Assembly (NCBI GenBank): GCA_903953815.1
Contig: CAJBLA010000078.1
Coordinates: forward strand, 1 to 36,437
Length of the DNA stretch: 36,437 nt
From: an uncultured Bacteroidota bacterium
Lineage (GTDB): Bacteria > Bacteroidota > Bacteroidia > Chitinophagales > Chitinophagaceae
Direction of reading: 5' to 3'
This document shows, one piece after another, positions 1 through 9,105 of the stretch; positions within the stretch are counted from its first letter, which is position 1, and each line of letters starts with the position of its first letter. A program made the position numbers and the translations under genes. Below the pieces are notes generated by a model, which saw only the letters and a list, made by a program, of their open reading frames with translations, made no database searches and was not told where the DNA came from.

Positions 1-1
1 A

Positions 2-766
2 AATAAAGAAGTTGAATGTTGTATCCTAGGAAACGGACCTTCCTTAATTAATGACTTGAACAATAATCTCACATTTTTTGAAAACAGAGAATTGATTGTT
101 GTAAATGCATTTTCGAAAAGTAATTATTTTGAAAAGTTACAGCCAAAGTATTACGTTTTAATTGATCCGGTTTTTTGGAATAAAAATATAAGTGTAATTC
201 ATCAAAAAGAATTAGAAGTTTTAGATTTAATAAATGAAAAAGTTAATTGGGACTTAAATTTAATTGTACCATTTGTTGCGTTTAAAAATTTGAGTAATAA
301 ATTTTATAAAAATAAATTTATTACTGTTTATTTTTATAATCACACTATTATTAAAAATCTTTTTTCAAAACAAATTAGACATAGATTATATTCTCATGGA
401 ATAGGAACACCAATTTTCCAAAATGTTGTCTCTGCAAGTATGTTTAACGCATTAAATTTAAACTTTAAAAAAATATTTTTGTTTGGCGTAGAACATAGTT
501 GGATAAAAAACATTTGTGTAAACAAAGACAATGTAGTTTGTCTTAAAGAAGAACATTTTTATGAAATTCAGAATACATTGCCCCTCTATGATGGTAATGG
601 AAATAATTATAAACTCTCAAAACTACTCTTTGATTATGCTAATATGTTTTTAGGTTATACTATAATTGAAGAATATGCAAAATATAAAAATTCCATAATT
701 TATAATATGACTCCTGATTCATACATTGATGCATTCGTTAAAAAAAATTATAATGAAATTTCTTAA
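2..766 (+). CDS. DUF115-like polysaccharide-cluster protein, 5' partial
   Basis: The reading frame is open from the first complete codon at position 2, so the gene begins before the window. The TTG at 56 is inside the gene, not its start. The first visible part encodes the glycine-rich sequence CCILGNGPSLINDL (residues 6-19 of the partial product). This ILGNGPSL motif is typical of the DUF115/MptE-like family and of some sialyltransferase-type enzymes in surface-glycan loci. A later segment, GIGTPIFQNVVSASMFNALN followed by KKIFLFGVEHSW, also fits DUF115-like proteins. There is no signal peptide or clear membrane segment, so a cytosolic role is expected. The end overlaps the flippase gene by 14 bp. 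The function is inferred from the motif and the neighbours; a glycosyltransferase is the main alternative. Confidence 0.72.
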   Translation, partial: NKEVECCILGNGPSLINDLNNNLTFFENRELIVVNAFSKSNYFEKLQPKYYVLIDPVFWNKNISVIHQKELEVLDLINEKVNWDLNLIVPFVAFKNLSNKFYKNKFITVYFYNHTIIKNLFSKQIRHRLYSHGIGTPIFQNVVSASMFNALNLNFKKIFLFGVEHSWIKNICVNKDNVVCLKEEHFYEIQNTLPLYDGNGNNYKLSKLLFDYANMFLGYTIIEEYAKYKNSIIYNMTPDSYIDAFVKKNYNEIS

Positions 767-2033
767 TAAAAAGATTTTCAAAAGCACTCTTTTAAAGAAT
801 ACAGCAGTTTATACCATTACTACAATCATAAATAGTGCAATTCCATTTATATTGATTCCAATATTGACAAGATATCTAGATCCAACTGATTATGGTATTA
901 TTTCTGTTCACGCCGTAATAGTTGCTATAATTAGTCCATTTATAGGGTATAATGTTTATAGTAATTTTACTAAAATATATTATTCAAATGAAAGATCTAA
1001 TTTGAACATTTATATTGGTAACGCTCTTTATATACTTGTCGGGAGTACGATAGTAACATGCCTTATGCTTTTTTTTTCAATTGATTGGATTGTCAAACAA
1101 ACACATATTCCATCAATATGGATATGGTCAACGGTAGTTATAGCTTTTACTCAATTTATAATTCAAATTCCACTTACAATTTGGCAAGCTAAGAATAGCG
1201 CATTCGTCTTTGGATTATTTCAAATAACTTCTACATTATTGAATTTTACAATCACATTAATTTTAGTTGTTTTATATAAAAGGAATTGGATAGGAAGAAT
1301 TGAGGCACAATTAATTAATGGAATTTTATTTTCAATCATTTCGATTGTTATTTTAATAAAAAATAGACTACTATATTTAAGAATTGATTGGACATACATA
1401 GTGTCTGGCATTAAATTTGGTGTTCCATTAATTTTACATGTAATTGGTGGAGTTTTTTTATCAATCATAAATCGCTTTTTTATTACGAAGTATGTAGGAC
1501 TTGAAGAAGCAGGTCTTTTTTTTCTAGCCTTTCAGCTTACTAGTATTATTAATATTTTCACAAATGCATTAAACACAGCATATGTTCCATGGCTATTTGA
1601 TAAATTGGCTTTAAATTCTGAAATAGAGAAGAAAAAAATTGTTAATTTAACTTACAAGTATTTTATTTTTCTTTTTATTTCTTCAATTTTGTTTGTAATA
1701 TTTGTACCATTTTTATTTGACATTGTTGTAGGAAAACACTTTCTTAGGGCAATTAAGTATATTAATTGGTTAGTAATTGGTTGTGTATTCAATGGAATGT
1801 ATTTAATGGTAACTAATTATTTAGTTTATGTTAAAAAAACCTCCTTGCTTGCTATAAGTACATTCTCTGCTGCAATCATAACTGTTTTATTAAATTATAT
1901 TTTTATTTTAAAGTTTTCCGCAATAGGTGCAGCCATGGCTAGTGCTGTTGGTTTTGCATTATTATTTCTTTTCACATGGTATTTTAGTGCTAAGTCATAT
2001 AAAATGCCCTGGTTTAAATTTAAAAATGTATAA
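753..2033 (+). CDS. Polysaccharide flippase (Wzx/MATE-like, PST family)
   Basis: A hydrophobic protein of 426 aa with about 12 to 14 membrane segments spread over its whole length. Its N-terminus (LLKNTAVYTITTIINSAIPF, then LIPILTRYLDPTDYG) is the classic start of polysaccharide transporters of the Wzx/PST type. Such proteins flip undecaprenyl-PP-linked repeat units across the inner membrane. The frame opens upstream at a TTG (726), but the ATG at 753 is preferred because it puts MKFLNKKIFKS directly before the conserved region and gives a 14-bp overlap with the preceding gene. It overlaps the acetyltransferase gene by one base (TAATG). The location next to a Wzy-like gene and an initiating transferase supports a Wzx/Wzy pathway. 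Confidence 0.9.
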   Translation: MKFLNKKIFKSTLLKNTAVYTITTIINSAIPFILIPILTRYLDPTDYGIISVHAVIVAIISPFIGYNVYSNFTKIYYSNERSNLNIYIGNALYILVGSTIVTCLMLFFSIDWIVKQTHIPSIWIWSTVVIAFTQFIIQIPLTIWQAKNSAFVFGLFQITSTLLNFTITLILVVLYKRNWIGRIEAQLINGILFSIISIVILIKNRLLYLRIDWTYIVSGIKFGVPLILHVIGGVFLSIINRFFITKYVGLEEAGLFFLAFQLTSIINIFTNALNTAYVPWLFDKLALNSEIEKKKIVNLTYKYFIFLFISSILFVIFVPFLFDIVVGKHFLRAIKYINWLVIGCVFNGMYLMVTNYLVYVKKTSLLAISTFSAAIITVLLNYIFILKFSAIGAAMASAVGFALLFLFTWYFSAKSYKMPWFKFKNV

Positions 2034-2713
2034 TGTTTAAGTATTTTATAGTTAATCCGATTACCCTATGGCTTAAATATATTTATAAGTTTTTAGTTAT
2101 AAGATTTAGTGAAAAAAATGTTTTTGTTGATTATTTATCGTTTTGTTATAATGTTAAATTTGGCATCTACATATCTATAGGAAGATATAACACATTAAAT
2201 AATTGTTCGGTAGGAAATTTTACATATACAAGTTCCGATTGTTATATTAACAATGCGAGAATAGGAAAATTTTGTTCGATAGGAAGCAATGTTAAAATTG
2301 GACTTGGTATGCATCCAACTAGAGATTTTGTTTCAACTCATCCAATATTTTATTCTACTAGAAAACAATCCCAGATATCATTTGTTGAAAAATCTTTTTA
2401 TAAAGAAACACAAGATGTCATTATTGGTAATGATGTTTGGATTGGAGCCAATGCGATAATACTGGATGGAGTAGAAATAGGTAATGGCGCAATTATATCT
2501 GCAGGTGCTGTTGTAAATAGAAATGTACCTCCATATTCTATTTACGGTGGAATTCCTGCTAAATTCATAAAAAATCGTTTTGATGAAAACGAAATCATTT
2601 TTTTGCAAAATCTAAAATGGTGGGATAAAGATTTGGAATGGCTTCAAGCAAATACCCGCTATTTTCAAAATATAAATGACTTAATTTTAAAAACAAATAA
2701 TAGTATCATATGA
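2033..2713 (+). CDS. CatB/XAT-like hexapeptide O-acetyltransferase
   Basis: A 226-aa protein whose central part is built of imperfect hexapeptide repeats forming a left-handed beta helix (about residues 45-180). The stretch VIIGNDVWIGANAIILDGVE, and then GAIISAGAVVNRNVPPYSIY with GGIPAK, is the signature of the CatB/xenobiotic acetyltransferase branch. These enzymes transfer acetyl groups from acetyl-CoA to a sugar hydroxyl or amine. A His suitable as catalytic base occurs in the loop GMHPTRDFVSTHP. The start overlaps the flippase stop (TAATG) and the end overlaps the next gene (ATGA), so translation is probably coupled. It most likely acetylates a sugar of the repeat unit; the acceptor cannot be told from sequence. 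Confidence 0.88.
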   Translation: MFKYFIVNPITLWLKYIYKFLVIRFSEKNVFVDYLSFCYNVKFGIYISIGRYNTLNNCSVGNFTYTSSDCYINNARIGKFCSIGSNVKIGLGMHPTRDFVSTHPIFYSTRKQSQISFVEKSFYKETQDVIIGNDVWIGANAIILDGVEIGNGAIISAGAVVNRNVPPYSIYGGIPAKFIKNRFDENEIIFLQNLKWWDKDLEWLQANTRYFQNINDLILKTNNSII

Positions 2714-3504
2714 TAATTAAATTATTAAAAAAAATAAAATTCTTTTTCGATCTTTTAGGAATTAATTTAATAAAATTGTTTTCCAATATAGTATTCTTTC
2801 CTAGGTATATCTATGATTTTATAAAATTTTACAACTTATCTAAAAAAAATAAATCAAAATTTACTTTTTCTTTCTTTCCAATTCTTGATGATAAATACGC
2901 CCCAAGCGGTTCAACTAAAGGTCACTATTTTACTCAAGATCTTTTTGTTGCCCAAGAGATATTTCATGAAAAACCAACAAAACATGTCGATATCGGCTCT
3001 AGAATAGATGGATTCGTAACACATGTTGCATCGTTTAGAGAAATAGAAGTAATTGATATTAGACCAGTTGATTTAAATATTGATAATATAAAATTTCTAC
3101 AACTTGATTTTTCAAAAGAGCTCAATAAAGAATTTTATAACTATAGTGATTCGATATCATGCTTGCATACTTTGGAACATTTTGGTTTAGGAAGGTATGG
3201 AGATAAAATAGATCCAGATTCATTCAAAAAGGGTTTAAATAATTTATATTTATTATGTAAACAAGGTGGAAGTTTTCATTTTTCAGTTCCATTAGGTGAT
3301 AATAAAGTTTTTTTTAATGCCCATAGAACATTTAGTTTGCAGTATTTATTCGAATTCCTTGATCCATTATTTGAAATTAAATCATTGTCTGTTATTGATG
3401 ATAATGGCATATTTCATAAAAAGATTGGACTTGATGATAATAGAATTATTGAAAATTTTAATTCAAAATATGGTTGTGCCATATTTCATTTGATAAAAAA
3501 ATAA
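2710..3504 (+). CDS. DUF268 family protein
   Basis: A 264-aa protein that fits the DUF268 family seen in glycan clusters. The recognisable parts are the approach sequence APSGSTKGHYFTQDLF, a methyltransferase-like glycine loop HVDIGSRIDGF (about residues 94-104), the acidic strand EVIDIRP, SISCLHTLEHFGLGRYGD, and HFSVPLG. The family looks like a degenerate SAM-dependent methyltransferase fold, but no reaction is established for it. The first 40 residues are hydrophobic and may attach the protein to the membrane. The gene overlaps its upstream neighbour by ATGA. It may modify a sugar or help the assembly of the repeat unit; that is inference from context. Confidence 0.8.
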   Translation: MIIKLLKKIKFFFDLLGINLIKLFSNIVFFPRYIYDFIKFYNLSKKNKSKFTFSFFPILDDKYAPSGSTKGHYFTQDLFVAQEIFHEKPTKHVDIGSRIDGFVTHVASFREIEVIDIRPVDLNIDNIKFLQLDFSKELNKEFYNYSDSISCLHTLEHFGLGRYGDKIDPDSFKKGLNNLYLLCKQGGSFHFSVPLGDNKVFFNAHRTFSLQYLFEFLDPLFEIKSLSVIDDNGIFHKKIGLDDNRIIENFNSKYGCAIFHLIKK

Positions 3505-3505
3505 A

Positions 3506-4348
3506 TTGAAAATTTCTATAATAATACCTAGTTTCCAAAGAGAATTAGAGTTAGATAATAACATATTTTTTTGGCAAAATGAGTTAGAGGATTACGATCA
3601 TCATATTTTAGTTGCCAATGCTAGTAATTACGAAACTTTAAAAACTAAATATTCATCAAATTATAGAGTTATATTTCTTAATGTTTCTGAAAAATGTTGG
3701 TGGTCAGAATCGGTTAACTGTGCAATTAAAAAAGCTTTAGACCTAGATTCAAGTCATATATTGGTCACAAATGATGATATGATATATCCAAGCGGATTGA
3801 TAGAGTTATTCATTAATAAATACACACATGATGAAATACTTACAATACCACAGCTGCAAAATGATGGTATTATTTATAATGGTTCATATATTAAAGGGTT
3901 TTTTAAAGACTTTATCCCAAATAAAAATGATTTTTTTGATAGTGCTATTATAGATTCAACAAATGGGAGCTGTTTATTCATTCCAACCAGAATTTTTGAA
4001 AATATTGGTTTTTTTAATTACCTAGATTTGCCTCACTATTTCTCTGATATTGAGTTTATTTTAAGAGCTAGAAATAATGGGTATAAATTAAGATTATTGA
4101 ATTTCAAGCCTATTATACAAGGTCCTCCAACTGAATTTTATAAAAGATTTTCTTATTTCAATATATTTTTTCACAAAGGCTCTCCACTAAATACTCGAGC
4201 AGTTATATTTTTTGGCCATAAGTTATATAATAATCACTTTAATCTTTTTCTTGGAATGGGCTTGAAATATATATTAAACTATCTAGTAAATATTTTAAAA
4301 TTTCAATTTAAAAAATTAAAGAATATAATCATTATAAGAAATGATTAA
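3506..4348 (+). CDS. Glycosyltransferase family 2
   Basis: A 280-aa GT-A fold glycosyltransferase. The N-terminus KISIIIPSFQRELELD is the nucleotide-binding beta-strand of GT2 enzymes. Residues KCWWSESVNCAIKKAL followed by ILVTNDDM give the conserved WW/N-A region and the acidic metal-binding NDD motif found in rhamnosyltransferase-like GT2 proteins. The start is a TTG at 3506, one base after the preceding stop; the first conserved residues follow immediately, so no later start is reasonable. The C-terminal part is basic and amphipathic, compatible with binding to the inner face of the membrane. The donor and acceptor sugars are unknown. The gene overlaps the next one by 8 bp. Confidence 0.88.
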   Translation: MKISIIIPSFQRELELDNNIFFWQNELEDYDHHILVANASNYETLKTKYSSNYRVIFLNVSEKCWWSESVNCAIKKALDLDSSHILVTNDDMIYPSGLIELFINKYTHDEILTIPQLQNDGIIYNGSYIKGFFKDFIPNKNDFFDSAIIDSTNGSCLFIPTRIFENIGFFNYLDLPHYFSDIEFILRARNNGYKLRLLNFKPIIQGPPTEFYKRFSYFNIFFHKGSPLNTRAVIFFGHKLYNNHFNLFLGMGLKYILNYLVNILKFQFKKLKNIIIIRND

Positions 4349-5966
4349 AAGAACAATTGTAATTCCATGCGCTGGTGACTTTCAAAATTCCAATTCTGGT
4401 TTTGTGAATTACTCCTCAAATGCTATGTTACCACTAAATGGCAAGCCTGTCATTAGTTGGATTATTGACAATCTAAAAGAAAAAAAAATTAATGATATTA
4501 TCATTGTAAGTCGATTAGAAGACAACAATTTAAATGATTTTTTAGATTGGGCTTATAATGATATAAAATTAGTACATGTTGAAGAATTCAAAACTAATTC
4601 AATTTTAGACTCAATTTCAGCCGGTTTAAGTAATATTCATATTTCTGAAGATCATGTTATTAGTGTATTATTAGGAGATACATTAATTTTTGATACATTT
4701 CATGACGATTTAGATTTTTTATATTTTGGATTAAAAAATGATTCAAAAAAATGGTGTTATTTAGAAGTAGATACAAATAGTAATTTAATTAACCTTTATG
4801 ATGATATAAGGAATGATAGTGTTGAATCACAAGTTGCGTCTGGTTTCTATAATTTTACAAAAGGGAAGATATTTTTTGAAACTTTAAAAGAGTGCATTAA
4901 TCATCATAAAATTGAAATAAGTGATGTTATAACGGGGTATAAAAAGAAGTTTCCATTTAAGGTAATAGAATGTAAAAACTGGTTCGATTTAGGCCATATA
5001 GATGGAATCCTATATTCAAAAAGGAAATTAATTAGTTCAAGATCTTTTAATAGTTTGAATATAAACCCAATACTAAATACAATTACAAAAACTAGTCAAA
5101 ATAACGAAAAGTTAAGGGACGAACTTAACTGGTACAAGTTATTGCCTGAAGAATTAAAGGTATTATCCCCTAGATTGTTAAGTACTAGTACAAATGATAA
5201 TACAGTTACAATCGTACAAGAGTTTTATGGATATCCAACACTTGCTGAGCTTTTCCTTTATAGTAAAATCACTAAGTCAATTTGGAGTGAAATTTTCAGA
5301 CATTTATTTATCTTAAATTCTGAATTCAAAAAATATACACATAGTTTTAATAATAATGTTTATCACGATATTTATGTTAACAAAACAATAGAAAGAGTAA
5401 ACAAATTAAGAGAACAACAAGAATTTAATAATCTTTTTAAATATGAAACAATAATCATTAATGGCTTAGAATATAAAAATTTGCCGATATTGTTAGACAA
5501 ATTTATTCAAAAACTGTCTTTACTTAATAATACAAATAGTAATACTCATATCATACACGGCGATTTTTGTTTTTCAAACATATTATTTGATGTTAATTCA
5601 TTTATAATAAAGCTTATAGATCCCAGAGGTAGTTTTGGAGTAAAAGGAATTTATGGAGATTCTAGGTATGAAATAGCTAAATTAAGACATAGTGCTTTAG
5701 GAAAGTATGATTTCATTGTTTCAAATTTGTTTAAAATAAAACTTAATCAAAATGAAATAAATTATACAATAGCTACTAATGAAAATTATAACATAGTAAA
5801 AGATATATTTGATGAGTATGTAATAAAATATGATTATAATTTAGAAGAAATAAAATTAATTGAAACTTCATTATTTATAAGTATGCTACCATTACATGCG
5901 GATAATTTAAATAGACAGTTAATGCTTTACGTAACAGGAATAATAAAATTAAATGAACTTATATGA
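4341..5966 (+). CDS. Nucleotidyltransferase-APH kinase fusion
   Basis: A 541-aa two-domain enzyme. Residues 1-230 form a sugar/alcohol-phosphate nucleotidyltransferase: IPCAGDF, NAMLPLNGKPVISW (28-41) and the metal-binding LLGDT (110-114). Residues about 255-541 form an aminoglycoside phosphotransferase/choline-kinase-like domain with the catalytic loop HGDFCFSN (406-413; D408, N413) and the metal-binding IDPRG (D427). Such a pairing could phosphorylate a small alcohol or sugar and then load it onto a nucleotide, as LicA plus LicC do for choline. The HAD phosphatase gene overlaps by 4 bp (ATGA), and a second nucleotidyltransferase lies behind it, so the four activities are likely one pathway. 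The substrate is unknown; the domain assignment is firm. Confidence 0.87.
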   Translation: MIKRTIVIPCAGDFQNSNSGFVNYSSNAMLPLNGKPVISWIIDNLKEKKINDIIIVSRLEDNNLNDFLDWAYNDIKLVHVEEFKTNSILDSISAGLSNIHISEDHVISVLLGDTLIFDTFHDDLDFLYFGLKNDSKKWCYLEVDTNSNLINLYDDIRNDSVESQVASGFYNFTKGKIFFETLKECINHHKIEISDVITGYKKKFPFKVIECKNWFDLGHIDGILYSKRKLISSRSFNSLNINPILNTITKTSQNNEKLRDELNWYKLLPEELKVLSPRLLSTSTNDNTVTIVQEFYGYPTLAELFLYSKITKSIWSEIFRHLFILNSEFKKYTHSFNNNVYHDIYVNKTIERVNKLREQQEFNNLFKYETIIINGLEYKNLPILLDKFIQKLSLLNNTNSNTHIIHGDFCFSNILFDVNSFIIKLIDPRGSFGVKGIYGDSRYEIAKLRHSALGKYDFIVSNLFKIKLNQNEINYTIATNENYNIVKDIFDEYVIKYDYNLEEIKLIETSLFISMLPLHADNLNRQLMLYVTGIIKLNELI

Positions 5967-6325
5967 GAATTGTAATTGATTTAGACGGGACAATTTGTCC
6001 AATAAGAAAATCCAATCAGACTTATGCTGATTTATTGCCTCTGCCAAATGCTGTAGAAAGAATAAATGAATTAAAAAACGAAGGACATTATATAATTATA
6101 AGTACGGCAAGAAATATGGCAACTTGTGAGAGTAATGTAGGAAAAGTACTAAAAAATGTTGGTAAAATTACTCTTGAGTGGCTCGATAAATATAATATTC
6201 CATATGATGAGATTTTTTTTGGAAAACAAAATGCAGATGTATATATAGATGATAGGGCACATCGTTTTGATGGTTGGGATTCAATTAATTCAAAATCATT
6301 ATCATTAATAGCAAAAGCTAAATAA
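5963..6325 (+). CDS. EcbF/BcbF-type capsule-biosynthesis HAD phosphatase
   Basis: A compact 120-aa HAD-superfamily protein. Motif I is DLDGT (D6 nucleophile, D8), motif II is the Ser/Thr of IIISTARN (about 44-51), the lysine of FFGK (K88) is the likely motif-III lysine, and motif IV is IDDRAHRF (D96, D97). Length, the sequence ISTARNMATCESNVGK and the DRAHRF tail match the EcbF/BcbF group found in Pasteurella and other capsule loci. These small enzymes lack a cap domain and act on soluble phosphorylated metabolites. It overlaps the fusion kinase gene and sits one base before the second nucleotidyltransferase, which suggests it removes or remodels a phosphate in the same activation route. Confidence 0.87.
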   Translation: MRIVIDLDGTICPIRKSNQTYADLLPLPNAVERINELKNEGHYIIISTARNMATCESNVGKVLKNVGKITLEWLDKYNIPYDEIFFGKQNADVYIDDRAHRFDGWDSINSKSLSLIAKAK

Positions 6326-6326
6326 A

Positions 6327-7070
6327 ATGAATGTAATATTACCTATGGCCGGAAGAGGTACAAGATTTTCTAATTTCGGTTATACTACACCTAAACCATT
6401 TATTGAAATTAATGGTAAACCAATGTTTATCTGGGCGTTAAAAAGTTTAGAAGGCTTAAAGGTTAATAATTTATTTATTATTGTATTAGAGGAACACATA
6501 ATAACATATAAATTAGATTACTTATTAAAAAAATATTGTAATTATCCTTATAAAATTATAGCAATAAAAAATATTACCGAAGGACAATTATGTACTGTAA
6601 TAGAGGCAGAAAAATATATAAATTTACAAGAAGATATTTTAATTATAAGTTCTGACACTTTGGTTATCAGTAATATTAACGACTTTATTAACGATAGTAA
6701 TCAAAAAATTGATGGAATTATTTCAACTATGGAGTCAGAGATTGGCAATAATTGGAGTTTTGTCAAAATTGATAAAAACGAGAATGTTATCGAAGTTGCA
6801 GAAAAGAATAGAATATCAAATAATATTAGTACTGGATTGTACTATTTTAAAAGTTCATGTAAGTTTTTTCAGTATTCTCATAAATTAATAGAAAATAACA
6901 TAAGAGTAAATGGTGAATTTTATATCATTCCTGTTTATAGTTTAATGTTAGATGATGGTTTAAACCTTAGAATAGCAAATTCTATACAAATGTGGGATAT
7001 GGGCAATCCAGAAGCAAAACAAAATTTTGAAGAAGCACTTAATAATAAATTAGTATTGATAAATGACTAA
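6327..7070 (+). CDS. NTP_transferase family nucleotidyltransferase
   Basis: A 247-aa nucleotidyltransferase. The N-terminus has the signature AGRGTRFSNFGYTTPKPFIE (residues 8-27): glycine-rich loop with catalytic Arg, then PKP with the conserved Lys. IISSDTLV supplies the metal-binding Asp, and EVAEKNRISNNISTGLYYF is the sugar-binding part of the family. It lacks the left-handed-helix C-terminal domain of GlmU or GlgC types, so it is a minimal form. It follows the HAD phosphatase by one base and overlaps the polymerase gene by 8 bp. Together with the upstream fusion it gives this operon two separate nucleotide-activation enzymes, which is unusual and suggests two related activated donors. Confidence 0.85.
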   Translation: MNVILPMAGRGTRFSNFGYTTPKPFIEINGKPMFIWALKSLEGLKVNNLFIIVLEEHIITYKLDYLLKKYCNYPYKIIAIKNITEGQLCTVIEAEKYINLQEDILIISSDTLVISNINDFINDSNQKIDGIISTMESEIGNNWSFVKIDKNENVIEVAEKNRISNNISTGLYYFKSSCKFFQYSHKLIENNIRVNGEFYIIPVYSLMLDDGLNLRIANSIQMWDMGNPEAKQNFEEALNNKLVLIND

Positions 7071-8169
7071 ATTAAATAATGTCTTTGTTTTTTTTGTACT
7101 CTTTTCGCTTTCATTAAATGAATTTTATCACGAAACATTTGGCAGAATACTTGATTATTTTGCCATTATTTTAATTATATTTTATTTCTTTTTAAATAAA
7201 AAAAACAGATTAATTTCAAAAGGTGATTTTAGTATTTTTTTATTTTTTGTTCCATTTATAATTTGGGGATTCATAAATGTTAAAATTCTCCCTTCATTAG
7301 CAGTTTTATTAGGTTGTTCCGTTATTGCAATTTTTGCAAAAAATGTCTCAAAAACATGTAGAGATCTTATTTATATTTTAGATATTGTAATTCTATTACA
7401 TTTTTCTGCATTTATTGCACAAATTTTCTTCTTTTATGTGCTCAAAATCCCATTTTCTTATCTTGATTATTTTCCAAACTTACAACAAAGTAGAATATAT
7501 AATGAAGGATTAAATCTACTCAGACCAGGCGGATTTATGATGGAACCAAATTCCTATTCTGCTAATATATTTATGTTAACGTTTATTAACTATAAATTAA
7601 ACAAAAATAAAATTACGCACATTTCTTTATTTGCTTTAATTACAGTTCCATTCACAACATCGCTTTGGGGAATTGCTTTGTTAATTTTATTAGTTTTTTT
7701 AAGTTTCAAATTAATATATAAAATCATTTCATTTGGTTTAATAATAATAAGTACCACAATCATATATCAAATACTTGACAATTCAATTGCATTTGAGCGA
7801 GTTATTAGAATTCTTGAAGATCCAACCTCAGATAATTCAATAGTAACAAGACTTGGATTAGACTCTTCTTATAAAAGTAATGTAATTAACCTTATTTTTG
7901 GTAATGGCATAAATTCTACTGATTTTCAGTCATTTCTTGGTGGCAACGGTATTAGTTATGTTATTTTTTGTTTCGGTATTCTGGGCACAATATTTCTATT
8001 TTATTGGTTTTATTTAAGTAATAATTTTAAAATGCTAGTATTGTTTATCTTTTTTCATCTAACATATCCTTATTATTCATATCTAATATTTTGGTTCTTT
8101 CTTTCAATTTCGTTAAAAAATATCCATATTAGTTCAATTGACAAGAAATTTTCAATTGATAATATTTAA
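7063..8169 (+). CDS. O-antigen polymerase/ligase-like membrane protein (Wzy-like)
   Basis: A 368-aa integral membrane protein with about ten predicted hydrophobic segments. A large extracytoplasmic loop around residues 135-170 carries the sequence RPGGFMMEPNSYSANIFM; the EPNS-type motif is common in Wzy polymerases and WaaL-like ligases. Wzy proteins join repeat units on the periplasmic side of the inner membrane. Primary sequence of this class is poorly conserved, so the call rests on topology, that loop, and a cluster that also encodes a flippase and an initiating transferase. The ATG start overlaps the preceding gene by 8 bp. An 18-bp gap separates it from the next glycosyltransferase. Confidence 0.82.
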   Translation: MTKLNNVFVFFVLFSLSLNEFYHETFGRILDYFAIILIIFYFFLNKKNRLISKGDFSIFLFFVPFIIWGFINVKILPSLAVLLGCSVIAIFAKNVSKTCRDLIYILDIVILLHFSAFIAQIFFFYVLKIPFSYLDYFPNLQQSRIYNEGLNLLRPGGFMMEPNSYSANIFMLTFINYKLNKNKITHISLFALITVPFTTSLWGIALLILLVFLSFKLIYKIISFGLIIISTTIIYQILDNSIAFERVIRILEDPTSDNSIVTRLGLDSSYKSNVINLIFGNGINSTDFQSFLGGNGISYVIFCFGILGTIFLFYWFYLSNNFKMLVLFIFFHLTYPYYSYLIFWFFLSISLKNIHISSIDKKFSIDNI

Positions 8170-8187
8170 TATTACATATGTAAAGTT

Positions 8188-9105
8188 ATGGTTAGTATAT
8201 TAGTACCAGTATATAATAGAAAGGAAGAGTTATTAAAATTATTAGAATCATTTGTCGATGAGTTTTTTAATAATAAAATTGATTTTGAAGTAATTATTAT
8301 TGATGATTTAAGTGATGATGGTTCTTATGAAGTAGCAAAAAAGTATTCTGAAGAATATAATTTTTTCCAATTAATTTCAAGTGGATATAAATCCCCGGGT
8401 ATGTCTAGAAATATTGGAGCAAAGATAGCTAGATATGAATGGCTGTTATATTGTGATAGTGATAATATGATGGTTAGAAATTGGACTAATTTGATTTATT
8501 CGATATTAAAAACTCACAAAGATTACGACGGCATTTGGTTTCCAGCAAGGTGTAATAATAAAATATTAACAGGGAATACTTATATAGAAAAAGGAAACCA
8601 TAAAATCTCTCCATTTTATTATTTTAATAATTACATAGGCGAGGTGGTACATTGTATAAAAAAAGAGTTCCTTGTTAATAACCAATATTATTATTTACAA
8701 GGAACTAGTAATGACTTTCCAGATCTTCTTTGGTTTCATTTGTTTACAAATAAAAATCATAAAATCATATTTTACAACCTTGTTATACAAGAGTATTTTA
8801 TTTCATCAAATAATAGAATTAGCACTGATTGCTCTATAGAGAAAAATTACAGCCAAATAGTTCATTATAAATTAGTGTTATTAGAAATTATTAAAACAAG
8901 ATATGTGTTTACTAAATATTTCATAAAAATTTTAATTAAATTCTTCTTTTTTATATTAATCGTAGATGATAGAGAGAAATCTTTAAAATACGAAGTTGGT
9001 ATATTAAGATGGTTGTCTAGAATTTCATTCAATATTGGATTGGGCAATATTTTATTAAATAAATTATTAAATAAACGAAAATCAAATGAAGGTATTATTT
9101 GTTAA
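8188..9105 (+). CDS. Glycosyltransferase family 2
   Basis: A 305-aa GT2 protein. Residues 1-10 (MVSILVPVYN) and the acidic strand FEVIIIDDLSDDGS are the nucleotide-sugar binding elements; KSPGMSRNIGAKIARYEW followed by LLYCDSDNMM gives the usual GxSxARNxG region and the DSD metal motif. A basic, partly hydrophobic C-terminal region (about 240-290) may anchor it to the membrane. The start codon is ATG after an 18-bp gap, with no strong Shine-Dalgarno sequence, as is normal for this phylum. The end overlaps the next gene by 20 bp. It should add one sugar to the lipid-linked repeat unit; which sugar is unknown. Confidence 0.88.
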   Translation: MVSILVPVYNRKEELLKLLESFVDEFFNNKIDFEVIIIDDLSDDGSYEVAKKYSEEYNFFQLISSGYKSPGMSRNIGAKIARYEWLLYCDSDNMMVRNWTNLIYSILKTHKDYDGIWFPARCNNKILTGNTYIEKGNHKISPFYYFNNYIGEVVHCIKKEFLVNNQYYYLQGTSNDFPDLLWFHLFTNKNHKIIFYNLVIQEYFISSNNRISTDCSIEKNYSQIVHYKLVLLEIIKTRYVFTKYFIKILIKFFFFILIVDDREKSLKYEVGILRWLSRISFNIGLGNILLNKLLNKRKSNEGIIC

